Origin: Bacteroidales bacterium
Lineage (GTDB): Bacteria > Bacteroidota > Bacteroidia > Bacteroidales > Muribaculaceae
DNA: 64,000 bases
NCBI GenBank assembly: GCA_014800795.1
Contig: JAAVFL010000008.1
Location: forward strand, 19,542-83,541
Reading direction: 5' to 3'
Shown here: positions 56,022 through 64,000 of the stretch, piece by piece
Position numbering within the stretch: position 1 is the stretch's first letter
Layout: every line of letters starts with the position of its first letter
Notes under the pieces: model-generated
Told to the model about the DNA's origin: nothing
Seen by the model: only the letters and a program-made list of their open reading frames with translations
Databases searched by the model: none
Position numbers and translations under genes: made by a program

Positions 56022-58382
56022 ATGAAAAAGCTATTGTTTCTCGCCATAACAATTCTATGGGCTACGGCAGTCTTTGCCGCCGAGGAAGTTTCATCCTCAG
56101 GTAAAGGGAGTTTCGAAGCGGGTAAAGGAGTTTTTCTGCTCAACGGCGAGCCTTATCATATAAAGGCAGCCGAGCTTCATTATCCCCGCATTCCGAGACT
56201 CTACTGGGACCACAGGATAAAAATGTGCAAGGCACTGGGTATGAACACTGTGTGTCTGTATGTATTCTGGAACACACATGAACCGCAACCGGGAGAGTTC
56301 GATTTCACCGGTCAGAACGACCTGAGAGAGTTCGTTAAGCTCTGTCAGCAAAACGGGATGAACGTAATATTGCGCCCCGGGCCATATGTATGCGCCGAAT
56401 GGGAGATGGGAGGACTGCCCTGGTGGCTGCTCAAGGATAAGGATATCAGACTGCGCGAGGATGACCCGCGCTTTCTGAAGCATGTGGACCTGTTTCAGCA
56501 AGCAGTTGCAGAGCAGGTCGGTGGCCTTACGATAGAAAATGGCGGCCCGATAATCATGATACAGGTGGAGAACGAATATGGTTCCTACGGTGTGAACAAA
56601 CCATATGTCGCGGCAATACGCGACATGCTCAGAAAAAACTTCGGCGAGAATGTAACTCTCTTTCAGTGTGACTGGGCATCAAACTTTACCGACAACGGCC
56701 TCGAAGATCTGGTATGGACCATGAATTTCGGTACAGGGGCTGATATTGACCAACAGTTCGCCCGGCTGAGGGAATTGCGCCCTGATTCTCCGCTTATGTG
56801 TTCGGAATTCTGGAGCGGATGGTTCGACAAATGGGGCGGCGAACATGAGACTCGATCGGCCGACGCCATGATCGCAGGTCTGGAAGAAATGATGTCCGAA
56901 GGTATCTCTTTCAGCCTGTACATGACGCATGGAGGAACAAACTGGGGACATTGGGCCGGCGCCAATTCACCGGGTTACGCTCCGGATGTCACGTCGTATG
57001 ACTACGATGCTCCGATTGACGAGGCTGGAAATCCGACACCGAAATATCACGCCTTGCGACGCATGTTTGCCAGATATGATAAAAACCAGACGAAGATACC
57101 CCCCGTTATAAAGCCTATAAGCATAGCTACGTTTGCGTTGACCGAAGTGGCACCACTGTTCGCAAACCTGCCGGAGGAGAAATTGTGCGAACAGATTCAT
57201 TCCATGGAAGAATTCGATCAGGGGTTCGGCTCGATTCTATACCGGACGACCTTGCCGCGCCTTACGAAAGGGAGTACACTCACCGTAGATGAGCCTCACG
57301 ATTATGCCCAGATATTTATTAACGGCCTGTATGCCGGCAAGCTTGACCGCCGGCTTGGGGAAAAAGAGATAACTCTGCCTGATGTTGATTCCGGAAGCAC
57401 TCTCGATATACTTGTTGAAGCTACAGGGCGCATAAATTTCGGAAGAGCCATAAAGGATTTCAAAGGAATTACCGACAGGGTGAGCGTGACAACAGAGATC
57501 GACGGCTACCCATTCGTATGTGATCTGCGTAACTGGAAGATATTCAATCTGCCGGACGAGGAAGATTTTTATTGCCGGGGAGAGTATGTGCCTGTCGATG
57601 CTTTTACTCCGGGAGATGACGGTCGCCTGCCGCGAGGAGTTTACCGTGGTACTTTCAATGTGGATAAACCGTCAGATACGTTCCTTGATATGTCGGGATG
57701 GGGAAAGGGACTGCTTTACGTTAACGGTCACCCCATGGGACGCTTCTGGGAGATAGGACCCCAACAGACACTTTATATGCCCGGCTGCTGGCTGAAACAG
57801 GGAGAGAACAGCATAATGGTGTTCGACATACTCGGGCCGCGCAGGGCTGCCATTGAAGGGAGAAAACATCCGGTTCTCGACGATCTGCGGCTTGAGCGGC
57901 CGCAACGCATGAACGCATCGGACGTCACACTTGACCTCACGGCTACACCTCCGGCCCTGTCTACGGCGCTTACTAAAGAAAACGGTTGGAAAGAACTGCA
58001 TTTCGACAACGTAGCTACAGGAAGATATGTCACGCTGGAATTTACTCCGACAGAGGGTGAAGAGAATATCGCCCTTGCAGAAATACATATCACCGATCCT
58101 GAAGGGAACAATTTCCCGCGTGAAGGATGGAACGCTATCTATGCCGACAGCGAAGAAGAAACAGGCAATCATACGACCGACAAACTGTTCGACCTTCAGG
58201 AGTCGACATACTGGATCACCAAAGGTGATGAAGTATCACCGTGCCATATCGTAATCGATATGGGACTGCAACAGAATCCGGCAGGTATACGGCTTCTGCC
58301 ACGCATGGAAAGCGGCAGTCCCGGATCTCCGGGGCATGTGAATGTATATATAACACCCGGTATCCCATTCGAAACGCATTAA
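56022..58382 (+). CDS. Secreted GH35 beta-galactosidase
   Basis: This exported enzyme removes terminal beta-galactose. A signal peptide (to about residue 20) precedes the GH35 TIM barrel with YPRIPRLYWDHRIKMCKALG, FWNTHEPQPGEFDF, RPGPYVCAEWEMGGLP, the acid/base Glu in IQVENEYGSYG (about 185) and the nucleophile Glu in CSEFWSGWFD (about 264), then MTHGGTNWGHWAGAN. Jelly-roll domains follow (about 390-620) and a discoidin-like C-terminal domain (about 640-786) that may bind carbohydrate. 786 residues is usual in Bacteroidota. Confidence 0.95.
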   Translation: MKKLLFLAITILWATAVFAAEEVSSSGKGSFEAGKGVFLLNGEPYHIKAAELHYPRIPRLYWDHRIKMCKALGMNTVCLYVFWNTHEPQPGEFDFTGQNDLREFVKLCQQNGMNVILRPGPYVCAEWEMGGLPWWLLKDKDIRLREDDPRFLKHVDLFQQAVAEQVGGLTIENGGPIIMIQVENEYGSYGVNKPYVAAIRDMLRKNFGENVTLFQCDWASNFTDNGLEDLVWTMNFGTGADIDQQFARLRELRPDSPLMCSEFWSGWFDKWGGEHETRSADAMIAGLEEMMSEGISFSLYMTHGGTNWGHWAGANSPGYAPDVTSYDYDAPIDEAGNPTPKYHALRRMFARYDKNQTKIPPVIKPISIATFALTEVAPLFANLPEEKLCEQIHSMEEFDQGFGSILYRTTLPRLTKGSTLTVDEPHDYAQIFINGLYAGKLDRRLGEKEITLPDVDSGSTLDILVEATGRINFGRAIKDFKGITDRVSVTTEIDGYPFVCDLRNWKIFNLPDEEDFYCRGEYVPVDAFTPGDDGRLPRGVYRGTFNVDKPSDTFLDMSGWGKGLLYVNGHPMGRFWEIGPQQTLYMPGCWLKQGENSIMVFDILGPRRAAIEGRKHPVLDDLRLERPQRMNASDVTLDLTATPPALSTALTKENGWKELHFDNVATGRYVTLEFTPTEGEENIALAEIHITDPEGNNFPREGWNAIYADSEEETGNHTTDKLFDLQESTYWITKGDEVSPCHIVIDMGLQQNPAGIRLLPRMESGSPGSPGHVNVYITPGIPFETH

Positions 58383-58449
58383 GCAACCTCCCGATTCTGA
58401 GAGGGTGAAAGTTAGCTGAAAAAATGAGTGAAATTTGATTTTTATTTAT

Positions 58450-58457
58450 TAATTTTG
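58450..58457 (+). promoter_or_regulatory. -7 box of the methylmalonyl-CoA operon
   Basis: TAATTTTG, about 95 bases before the mce ATG. The nearest TTTG (58434-58437) is only 12 bp away, too close for a -33 element. Confidence 0.5.
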
Positions 58458-58551
58458 TTGCGTATTCTGCTGAAAAAGGGGTTGCCCCATTGACACGGAA
58501 TCTCATGTGAAATTATAATCGTTAACAATATATTTCTAAAACCAAACAGAA

Positions 58552-58974
58552 ATGGACATTTCCCATATCGAACACATCGGCATCGCAGTGCCCTCGCTTG
58601 AAGAAGCAATCCCCTTCTACGAAAACATTCTCGGCCTCAAATGCTTTGCAATCGAAGAAGTAGCAGACCAGAAAGTAAAGACCGCTTTCTTCAAAGTCGG
58701 TCAGACAAAAATAGAACTTCTTGAAGGAACTTCAGAAGACAGCGCCATAAGCAAATTCATCGCCAATAACGGTGGCCGCGGCGGTATTCAGCATGTAGCT
58801 TTCGCAGTAGCCGACGGTGTAGCCAACGCACTCGCTGAAGCTGAAGAGAAAGGTTGCCGCCTTATCGATAAAGCTCCCCGTAAAGGTGCCGAAGGCCTCA
58901 ACATCGCATTCCTTCACCCGAAATCGACCGTAGGAACTCTGGTAGAGCTCTGCGAAGACCCCAACAAGCAGTAA
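58552..58974 (+). CDS. mce: Methylmalonyl-CoA epimerase
   Basis: This enzyme interconverts the (R) and (S) forms of methylmalonyl-CoA in the succinate-propionate pathway. The 140-residue VOC-fold protein has HIEHIGIAVPSLEEAIPFYENILG at the start, metal ligands in the HIGIAV and QHVAFAV (about 80) histidines, and ELLEGTS and LVELCED strands with glutamates. It is the first gene of a five-gene operon with mmdA, oadG, bccP and oadB. Confidence 0.95.
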   Translation: MDISHIEHIGIAVPSLEEAIPFYENILGLKCFAIEEVADQKVKTAFFKVGQTKIELLEGTSEDSAISKFIANNGGRGGIQHVAFAVADGVANALAEAEEKGCRLIDKAPRKGAEGLNIAFLHPKSTVGTLVELCEDPNKQ

Positions 58975-59065
58975 GCTATCCGTAAGCAGCGATTATAATA
59001 TGCTTAATGATTGCTGATGTAATCAGGGCAAAATAAAACGCCAATAACTAACACAAAAATAAGAA

Positions 59066-60619
59066 ATGAGCAGCCAACTTGAAAAAATACAAGAGCTGAT
59101 TGACATGCGCGAGAAAGCGCGCATGGGCGGTGGCGAAAAAGCCATCGAGAAACAGCACGAACGCGGCAAATATACAGCCCGCGAGCGTATTGCACAGTTA
59201 CTCGACGAAGGATCGTTCGAGGAGCTTGACATGTTCGTAACCCACCGCTGCCACAACTTCGGTCAGGAGAAGAAATCATTCCTCGGCGACGGTGTGGTAA
59301 CCGGTTACGGAACCATCGAAGGACGCCCCGTATATGTATTCGCACAGGATTTCACAGTATTCGGCGGATCTCTTTCCGAGACAATGGCCCAGAAGATCTG
59401 CAAGATCATGGACATGGCAATGAAGATGGGCGCCCCCGTAATCGGGCTTAACGACTCGGGTGGTGCGCGTATTCAGGAAGGTATCAACGCTTTGGCCGGA
59501 TACTCGGAGATTTTCCAGCGCAATATCCTCGCTTCAGGAGTTATTCCTCAGATTTCAGCTATTCTGGGTCCGTGTGCAGGTGGTGCGGTATACTCCCCCG
59601 CCCTCACAGACTTCACCATCATGGCCAAAGGTATCAGCTACATGTTCCTTACCGGTCCGAAAGTTGTAAAAACCGTTACCGGCGAGGATGTAAGTCAGGA
59701 AGATCTGGGTGGTGCAACCGTTCACTCTCAGAAGAGCGGCGTATGTCACTTTGCAGCCGAAGATGGTGAAGATGCGATCAAGATTGTCCGCAAGCTGATG
59801 AGCTACATTCCGCAGAACAATCTGGAAGATGCTCCCGCAGTGGAATGTACCGATCCCATCGACCGCATGGAGGATTCACTGAACGAGATCATTCCCGACA
59901 GCCCCAACCGCCCGTACGATATGTACAATGTGATAGGTGCTATCGTGGACAACGGTGAATTCCTTGAGATTCAGCGCGATTACGCAAAGAACATTATCAT
60001 CGGTTTCGCACGCTTCAACGGTCAGAGCGTAGGTGTGGTTGCCAATCAGCCCAAATACCTCGCCGGCGTTCTCGACAGCAATGCTTCCCGCAAAGCTGCG
60101 CGTTTCGTACGCTTCTGCGATGCCTTCAACATTCCTCTGGTAACTCTTGTCGACGTTCCGGGCTTCCTTCCGGGCACAGGTCAGGAATACAACGGTGTGA
60201 TTCTGCACGGTGCTAAGCTGCTTTACGCTTACGGCGAAGCTACCGTGCCCAAAGTTACCGTAACACTCCGCAAGAGCTACGGCGGCAGCCATATCGTGAT
60301 GAGCTGCAAGCAACTGCGCGGCGACATGAACTATGCATGGCCAACGGCAGAAATCGCAGTGATGGGTGGCGCCGGCGCCGTAGAGGTTCTATATGCCAAA
60401 GAAGCAAAAGCATCTGATGATCCCAAGAAGGTGCTTGCCGAAAAGGAAGCAGAATACAACAAACTGTTCTGCAATCCCTACAACGCGGCAAAATACGGAT
60501 ATATCGACGATGTCATCGAACCCCGCAACACGCGCTTCCGCATCATCCGCGCTCTTCAGCAGCTGGCAACCAAGCGCGTGACCAATCCCGCCAAGAAACA
60601 TGGCAACATTCCTCTGTAA
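59066..60619 (+). CDS. mmdA: Methylmalonyl-CoA decarboxylase carboxyltransferase subunit
   Basis: This cytoplasmic alpha subunit moves the carboxyl group of (S)-methylmalonyl-CoA to biotin, giving propionyl-CoA. The 517-residue carboxyltransferase contains [17 protein letters not shown] (about 33), [24 protein letters not shown] (about 130), [17 protein letters not shown] (about 168) and the second-half [18 protein letters not shown] (about 365). Similar proteins serve as acyl-CoA carboxylase beta subunits; the operon with oadG, a biotin carrier and oadB, and the absence of a biotin carboxylase, favours the Na+-pumping decarboxylase. Confidence 0.93.
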   Translation: MSSQLEKIQELIDMREKARMGGGEKAIEKQHERGKYTARERIAQLLDEGSFEELDMFVTHRCHNFGQEKKSFLGDGVVTGYGTIEGRPVYVFAQDFTVFGGSLSETMAQKICKIMDMAMKMGAPVIGLNDSGGARIQEGINALAGYSEIFQRNILASGVIPQISAILGPCAGGAVYSPALTDFTIMAKGISYMFLTGPKVVKTVTGEDVSQEDLGGATVHSQKSGVCHFAAEDGEDAIKIVRKLMSYIPQNNLEDAPAVECTDPIDRMEDSLNEIIPDSPNRPYDMYNVIGAIVDNGEFLEIQRDYAKNIIIGFARFNGQSVGVVANQPKYLAGVLDSNASRKAARFVRFCDAFNIPLVTLVDVPGFLPGTGQEYNGVILHGAKLLYAYGEATVPKVTVTLRKSYGGSHIVMSCKQLRGDMNYAWPTAEIAVMGGAGAVEVLYAKEAKASDDPKKVLAEKEAEYNKLFCNPYNAAKYGYIDDVIEPRNTRFRIIRALQQLATKRVTNPAKKHGNIPL

Positions 60620-60648
60620 GTAATTAATAACCAAAAGGAATGACCATA

Positions 60649-61566
60649 ATGAAGAAGAATATCATTCTTCTCGCCGCTATCATAACCTGTTGCTGCGCAA
60701 GCTGTTTCGCTCAGGCGCGCAAGGGACTTCGCATCAACGAGGTTATGGTAGTGAACGAGAGCAACTTTGAAGACGATTACGGAAACAAAGGCGCGTGGAT
60801 CGAGCTGTTCAACTCAAACTTCGCTCCTTTGGAAATTTCGAGCGTTTACCTTACTACGGACTCCACCAACCGCACTATGTATCCGGTGCCCCTTGGCGAC
60901 AAGGACACTAAGATCGGTAAGCGGCAGCATGTTGTGTTCTGGGCCGATGGCAAACCCGCCCGCGGCACATTCCACACCAGCTTCGAACTTGCAGCAGACC
61001 GCCCCAACTGGATCGGTGTGTATGATGCCGATGGCCGTACCCTTATCGACTCGGTGACTGTACCCGTTCTGGCAGCCGACGCGACCTATGCCCGCAAGAT
61101 CGACGGCAAAGGAGTTGGCATTGAGGCATGGGAAATCCGCGACGGCTCTATTAACGCCATAGTAACTCCATCGAGCAATAACGTAATCAAGGATACCAAC
61201 AAGAAGGTAGACGCATTCAACGAGATGGATGCCAACGGCTTCGGCATGACCATCACTGCGATGGGAATTGTGTTCAGCGCCCTTCTGCTTCTATGCCTCT
61301 GCTTCTATGTAATCAACCGCATCGGTGCCTCTCGCCTGCAGAAGAAAAAGATGGAAGCCCACGGCATAGACCACACCGAAGTGGCACGCGAAGCGCGTCC
61401 TGAAGGAGATACCGGCGAGGTAATAGCAGCCATCGGTATGGCTCTTAACGAGCATCTGAATGCACACGACCTCGAAAGTGCAATCCTTACGATACACCGC
61501 GGCCGCAAGACCTACTCACCCTGGAATTCCCACATCTACACTCTGCGGCAGAATCCCAGAAAGTGA
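60649..61566 (+). CDS. OadG-type gamma subunit fused to a lamin-tail-like domain
   Basis: The 305-residue protein has a signal sequence (MKKNIILLAAIITCCCA), a periplasmic beta-domain of the lamin-tail type (about 25-150, LRINEVMVVNESNFEDDYGNKGAWIELFNSN and a STNRTMYPVP strand), then one membrane helix (about 205-230, with FGMTITAMGIVFSALLLLCL, the OadG hallmark) and a cytoplasmic tail with a final helix and basic end. Classic OadG is under 100 residues, so the N-terminal domain is an addition. The ATG at 60649 has AGGA nine bases upstream; an ATG three codons earlier is possible. It anchors the complex in the membrane. Confidence 0.85.
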   Translation: MKKNIILLAAIITCCCASCFAQARKGLRINEVMVVNESNFEDDYGNKGAWIELFNSNFAPLEISSVYLTTDSTNRTMYPVPLGDKDTKIGKRQHVVFWADGKPARGTFHTSFELAADRPNWIGVYDADGRTLIDSVTVPVLAADATYARKIDGKGVGIEAWEIRDGSINAIVTPSSNNVIKDTNKKVDAFNEMDANGFGMTITAMGIVFSALLLLCLCFYVINRIGASRLQKKKMEAHGIDHTEVAREARPEGDTGEVIAAIGMALNEHLNAHDLESAILTIHRGRKTYSPWNSHIYTLRQNPRK

Positions 61567-61608
61567 GTGTGCGACACATAACCATCAAACCATTGAAAAA
61601 ACCTGAAA

Positions 61609-62046
61609 ATGAAAGAATATAAGTATAAAATCAACGGAAACGTTTACAAGGTAGGCATCGGCGACATCGACCATGGCATAGCCGAAGTTGAGGTAAACGG
61701 CACCCCCTATAAAGTTGAAATCGAGCAGAAAACCACAGCCGTGAAAGTTTCAGCTCCGAAAGCAGCTCCCGCACCGCGCACCGCGAGCGGAGAGAAAGTA
61801 ATCGCCAAACCCGCTCCCAAGGCAACAGCTGGCGGCACCCCCGTAAAAGCTCCGCTGCCCGGCGTTGTACTTGACATCAATGTAACTGTGGGTCAGGAAG
61901 TGAAAGCTGCCGATACAGTTGTCACACTTGAGGCTATGAAGATGGAAAATGCCATAAAGGCCGGTGTAGACGGCAAGGTAGCTTCTGTAAATGTAGCAAA
62001 AGGCGATTCCGTTCTGGAAGGCGCAGTTCTTGTCACTATCGCATAA
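61609..62046 (+). CDS. Biotin carboxyl carrier subunit
   Basis: The 145-residue protein has a short beta N-terminus (MKEYKYKINGNVYKVGIGD), an Ala/Pro/Lys-rich flexible linker (about 48-78) and a biotinyl domain with the modified lysine in LEAMKMENAI (about 112) and the preceding PLPGVVLDINVTVGQEV. It carries carboxyl groups between the MmdA and OadB-type subunits. The next gene starts 13 bp later. Confidence 0.95.
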   Translation: MKEYKYKINGNVYKVGIGDIDHGIAEVEVNGTPYKVEIEQKTTAVKVSAPKAAPAPRTASGEKVIAKPAPKATAGGTPVKAPLPGVVLDINVTVGQEVKAADTVVTLEAMKMENAIKAGVDGKVASVNVAKGDSVLEGAVLVTIA

Positions 62047-62059
62047 AGCCTGAATCGAC

Positions 62060-63217
62060 ATGGATTTCGGACAATTTCTGGTGCAGAATCTAACAGAGTT
62101 CTGGCATCTGACAGGCTTCTACAACGCCACCTGGGAACACTTTGTGATGCTCGGTGTCGGTCTGTTCTTCATTTGGCTCGCCATCAAGAAAGATTTCGAA
62201 CCAATGCTGCTGGTACCCATAGGTTTCGGTATGCTGATAGGTAACGTTCCTTTCAATACCGAGGCTGGCCTTGAGATCGGTATCTACGAGGAGGGTTCCG
62301 TACTTAACATCCTTTACAACGGTGTAAGCGCGGGCTGGTATCCTCCTCTGATTTTCCTCGGTATCGGTGCGATGACCGACTTCACCGCCTTGATCGCCAA
62401 CCCGAAGCTAATGCTTATCGGAGCAGCCGCCCAGTTCGGTATCTTCGGTGCATATATGGTTGCTCTGGCTTTGGGCTTCATGCCTGACCAGGCTGGTGCC
62501 ATAGCCATTATCGGTGGTGCCGACGGACCTACGGCTATCTTCCTTTCGTCGAAACTGGCTCCCAATCTGATGGGTGCGATAGCGGTATCGGCATACTCCT
62601 ACATGGCTCTTGTACCTGTGATTCAGCCGCCGCTGATGCGTCTGCTCACAACAAAGCATGAGCGTGTGATAAAGATGAAACCGGCGCGTGCGGTAGCTCA
62701 GAGCGAGAAAATCATCTTCCCTATCGTGGGTATGCTTCTCACCTGCTTCGTAGTGCCTTCGGGTCTGCCACTTCTCGGTATGCTTTTCTTCGGCAACCTG
62801 CTGCGTGAGTGCGGTGTAACCAACCGTCTTGCCAAAACAGCCTCGAATGCCCTCACCGATATAGTGACAATTCTTCTGGGTATGACCGTGGGTGCCTCCA
62901 CACAGGCAAGTTCATTCCTTACCAAGGAGACCATCTTCATCTTTATGCTCGGTTTCATGGCGTTCATTATCGCTTCCGCATCGGGTGTGATCTTCGTGAA
63001 GATCTTCAACCTGGTTCTACCCAAAGACAAGAAGATCAACCCGCTTATCGGTAATGCCGGTGTGTCGGCTGTTCCGATGTCGGCACGTATATCGAACAAC
63101 CTCGGTCTTGAGTACGATCCGTCCAACTATCTGCTCATGCACGCCATGGGTCCGAACGTAGCAGGTGTGATCGGTTCGGCAGTAGCGGCAGGCGCACTGC
63201 TCGGCTTCCTTGCATAA
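62060..63217 (+). CDS. Na+-translocating decarboxylase beta subunit (OadB/MmdB)
   Basis: This integral membrane subunit decarboxylates carboxybiotin and pumps sodium out, conserving the energy of methylmalonyl-CoA decarboxylation. The 385-residue protein has about nine to ten helices, with FLGIGAMTDFTALIANPKLMLIGAAAQFGIF (about 92-122), the ion-site loop GGADGPTAIFLSSKLAP (about 152-168) and NAGVSAVPMSARISN (about 333). It closes the operon and is followed by a strong terminator. Confidence 0.95.
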   Translation: MDFGQFLVQNLTEFWHLTGFYNATWEHFVMLGVGLFFIWLAIKKDFEPMLLVPIGFGMLIGNVPFNTEAGLEIGIYEEGSVLNILYNGVSAGWYPPLIFLGIGAMTDFTALIANPKLMLIGAAAQFGIFGAYMVALALGFMPDQAGAIAIIGGADGPTAIFLSSKLAPNLMGAIAVSAYSYMALVPVIQPPLMRLLTTKHERVIKMKPARAVAQSEKIIFPIVGMLLTCFVVPSGLPLLGMLFFGNLLRECGVTNRLAKTASNALTDIVTILLGMTVGASTQASSFLTKETIFIFMLGFMAFIIASASGVIFVKIFNLVLPKDKKINPLIGNAGVSAVPMSARISNNLGLEYDPSNYLLMHAMGPNVAGVIGSAVAAGALLGFLA

Positions 63218-63264
63218 TAGGTTATAGCTACATCGTAAAACATTAATATACAACGATTCTCTAC

Positions 63265-63317
63265 ACTTACGGGGCGTTCTGCAGCAATTAGGCAGAACGC
63301 CCCGTAAGTATTTTTAT
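63265..63317 (+). terminator. Rho-independent terminator of the methylmalonyl-CoA operon
   Basis: A perfect 18-bp stem (63265-63282 with 63292-63309), a 9-base loop and a following ATTTTTAT run, 48 bp after the oadB stop. Nothing else is seen up to 63473. Confidence 0.9.
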
Positions 63318-63473
63318 CTGTCAATAGAATTAATTTTATTTTTTTTGATGCCACCATCCAACCTTTCTCTGTTTACGTTGTTCTAATAATAGCTACCGGA
63401 TAGAGCAACTCACTGAATCCGGACATTTCTCCACCAATTCGTCACTCAGATTCACGAAATATTAGAAACAACA

Positions 63474-63821
63474 ATGATCCAGAAGAAAGTTATCGATGCC
63501 ATATACAAGAAATGCAGTAAAAGACCGGTCTCTCCCGACGAGCTCGATATCCCCCTGCTTTTCGAAAAACTTCCCGAAGAGACGATGATCGAAATTGACG
63601 GGAATGATATAATTATCGGCAGTATTGATTCGCGTTCTCCATTCTACAGAGTGCCTGTGAACCACATCCATGCTATTCTCGAATTTGATGAAGCGATAGC
63701 GATAGTACTTCATTCGACCATACTTTTTCTTTCAAAAGATGACGGTAGCCTGCACGTACATCTGCGTGACCTTCGTCCGTCGCTTATGGACCGTATCCGC
63801 GATGTAATTCCAGGAATGTGA
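63474..63821 (+). CDS. Unknown small cytoplasmic protein
   Basis: I do not recognise this 115-residue protein. It has no signal peptide or membrane helix. It is acidic in the middle (LDIPLLFEKLPEETMIEIDGNDIIIGSIDS), with beta-strand-like stretches and a final FLSKDDGSLHVHLRDLRPSL. Codon use and good hydrophobic periodicity support a real gene. It stands alone between the operon terminator and the tRNA; no clear promoter was found. Confidence 0.6.
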   Translation: MIQKKVIDAIYKKCSKRPVSPDELDIPLLFEKLPEETMIEIDGNDIIIGSIDSRSPFYRVPVNHIHAILEFDEAIAIVLHSTILFLSKDDGSLHVHLRDLRPSLMDRIRDVIPGM

Positions 63822-63864
63822 TTTTTTCATACCGTAGTATGGCGATAGTTTCCGAAAAAAATAT

Positions 63865-63872
63865 TAACTTTG
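63865..63872 (+). promoter_or_regulatory. -7 box of the tRNA-Leu gene
   Basis: TAACTTTG matches TAnnTTTG, 23 bases upstream of the mature tRNA end. No -33 TTTG at the right spacing. Confidence 0.6.
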
Positions 63873-63895
63873 CATTGTCAAAACGACAAAGCGAG

Positions 63896-63977
63896 GCGCA
63901 AGTGGCGTAATTGGTAGCCGCGCCAGACTTAGGATCTGGTGACTTCGGTCGTGGGGGTTCGAGTCCCCCCCTGCGCA
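63896..63977 (+). tRNA. tRNA-Leu, anticodon UAG
   Basis: An 82-base class II tRNA. Acceptor GCGCAAG pairs with CCTGCGC with a single A-C mismatch; the D arm contains TGGCGTAATTGGTAGCCGCG; the anticodon stem-loop CCAGACTTAGGATCTGG gives TAG; the variable arm is GACTTCGGTC; and the T arm is GGGGGTTCGAGTCCCCC. CCA is not encoded (CAA follows the discriminator A). It reads the CUA family of leucine codons. Confidence 0.95.
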
Positions 63978-64000
63978 CAATCGGCTAAAGAGGAATATCT

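Overview
The window is a chromosomal segment from a Bacteroidales bacterium, most likely a Muribaculaceae gut commensal (inference). Supporting evidence: a Bacteroidota-type -7 element (TAnnTTTG, with TTTG about 19-20 bp upstream where both parts are visible) precedes many genes; there is a hybrid two-component system (HTCS), a fused MurF-alanine racemase, an extended SecA, GSCFA and DUF4105 proteins, a BtuB/BtuG pair, and a Na+-pumping methylmalonyl-CoA decarboxylase operon. No rRNA, CRISPR, prophage or conventional insertion sequence was seen.

Layout. 1-5.5 kb: the end of an unknown gene, pdxA, a glycerate kinase and a secreted alpha-L-rhamnosidase. 5.6-9.8 kb: an HTCS sensor-regulator with an inverted repeat around its promoter. 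9.8-13.3 kb: a cobalamin-riboswitch-controlled outer-membrane uptake pair (BtuB then BtuG-like lipoprotein). 13.4-15.9 kb: gluQRS and a DUF1846 gene. 16-19.8 kb: guaA and a CPA2 cation/proton antiporter. 20.4-28.5 kb, all on the minus strand: DUF4105, a degenerate alkaline-phosphatase-like protein, secA and an unknown coiled-coil membrane protein. 29-44.3 kb: two large secreted proteins with C-terminal sorting-like tails, an acyl-CoA ligase, a PorE-like OmpA lipoprotein, a GSCFA protein and murF-alr. 44.6-55 kb: DUF805, a patatin-BamA-like protein, mdh, a thioredoxin lipoprotein, a six-hairpin-glycosidase-like protein, cdaA, folP, a TPR-like small protein and a histidine acid phosphatase. 55-63.2 kb: an MBL hydrolase, a GH35 beta-galactosidase and the propionate-pathway operon mce-mmdA-oadG-bccP-oadB. 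The window ends with a small unknown gene and tRNA-Leu(UAG).

The most unusual signal is a family of short repeats sharing an exact 12-mer, GAGCAGGAGCAA. Four copies form two inverted pairs. One pair is a 35-bp perfect palindrome filling the gap between DUF1846 and guaA. The other brackets about 470 bp holding a broken four-helix-bundle gene of the 23S rRNA intervening-sequence/Avd type. This resembles a free-standing IVS-like mobile element plus a gene-less miniature derivative. A second family is a 188-bp palindromic element with terminal inverted repeats, present twice (28525-28712 and 55048-55235), each time in the same orientation directly upstream of a gene.

Start codons were moved from the longest possible reading frame where signal peptides, ribosome-binding sites, the riboswitch or family length argued for it. 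Alignments and identities are by eye.
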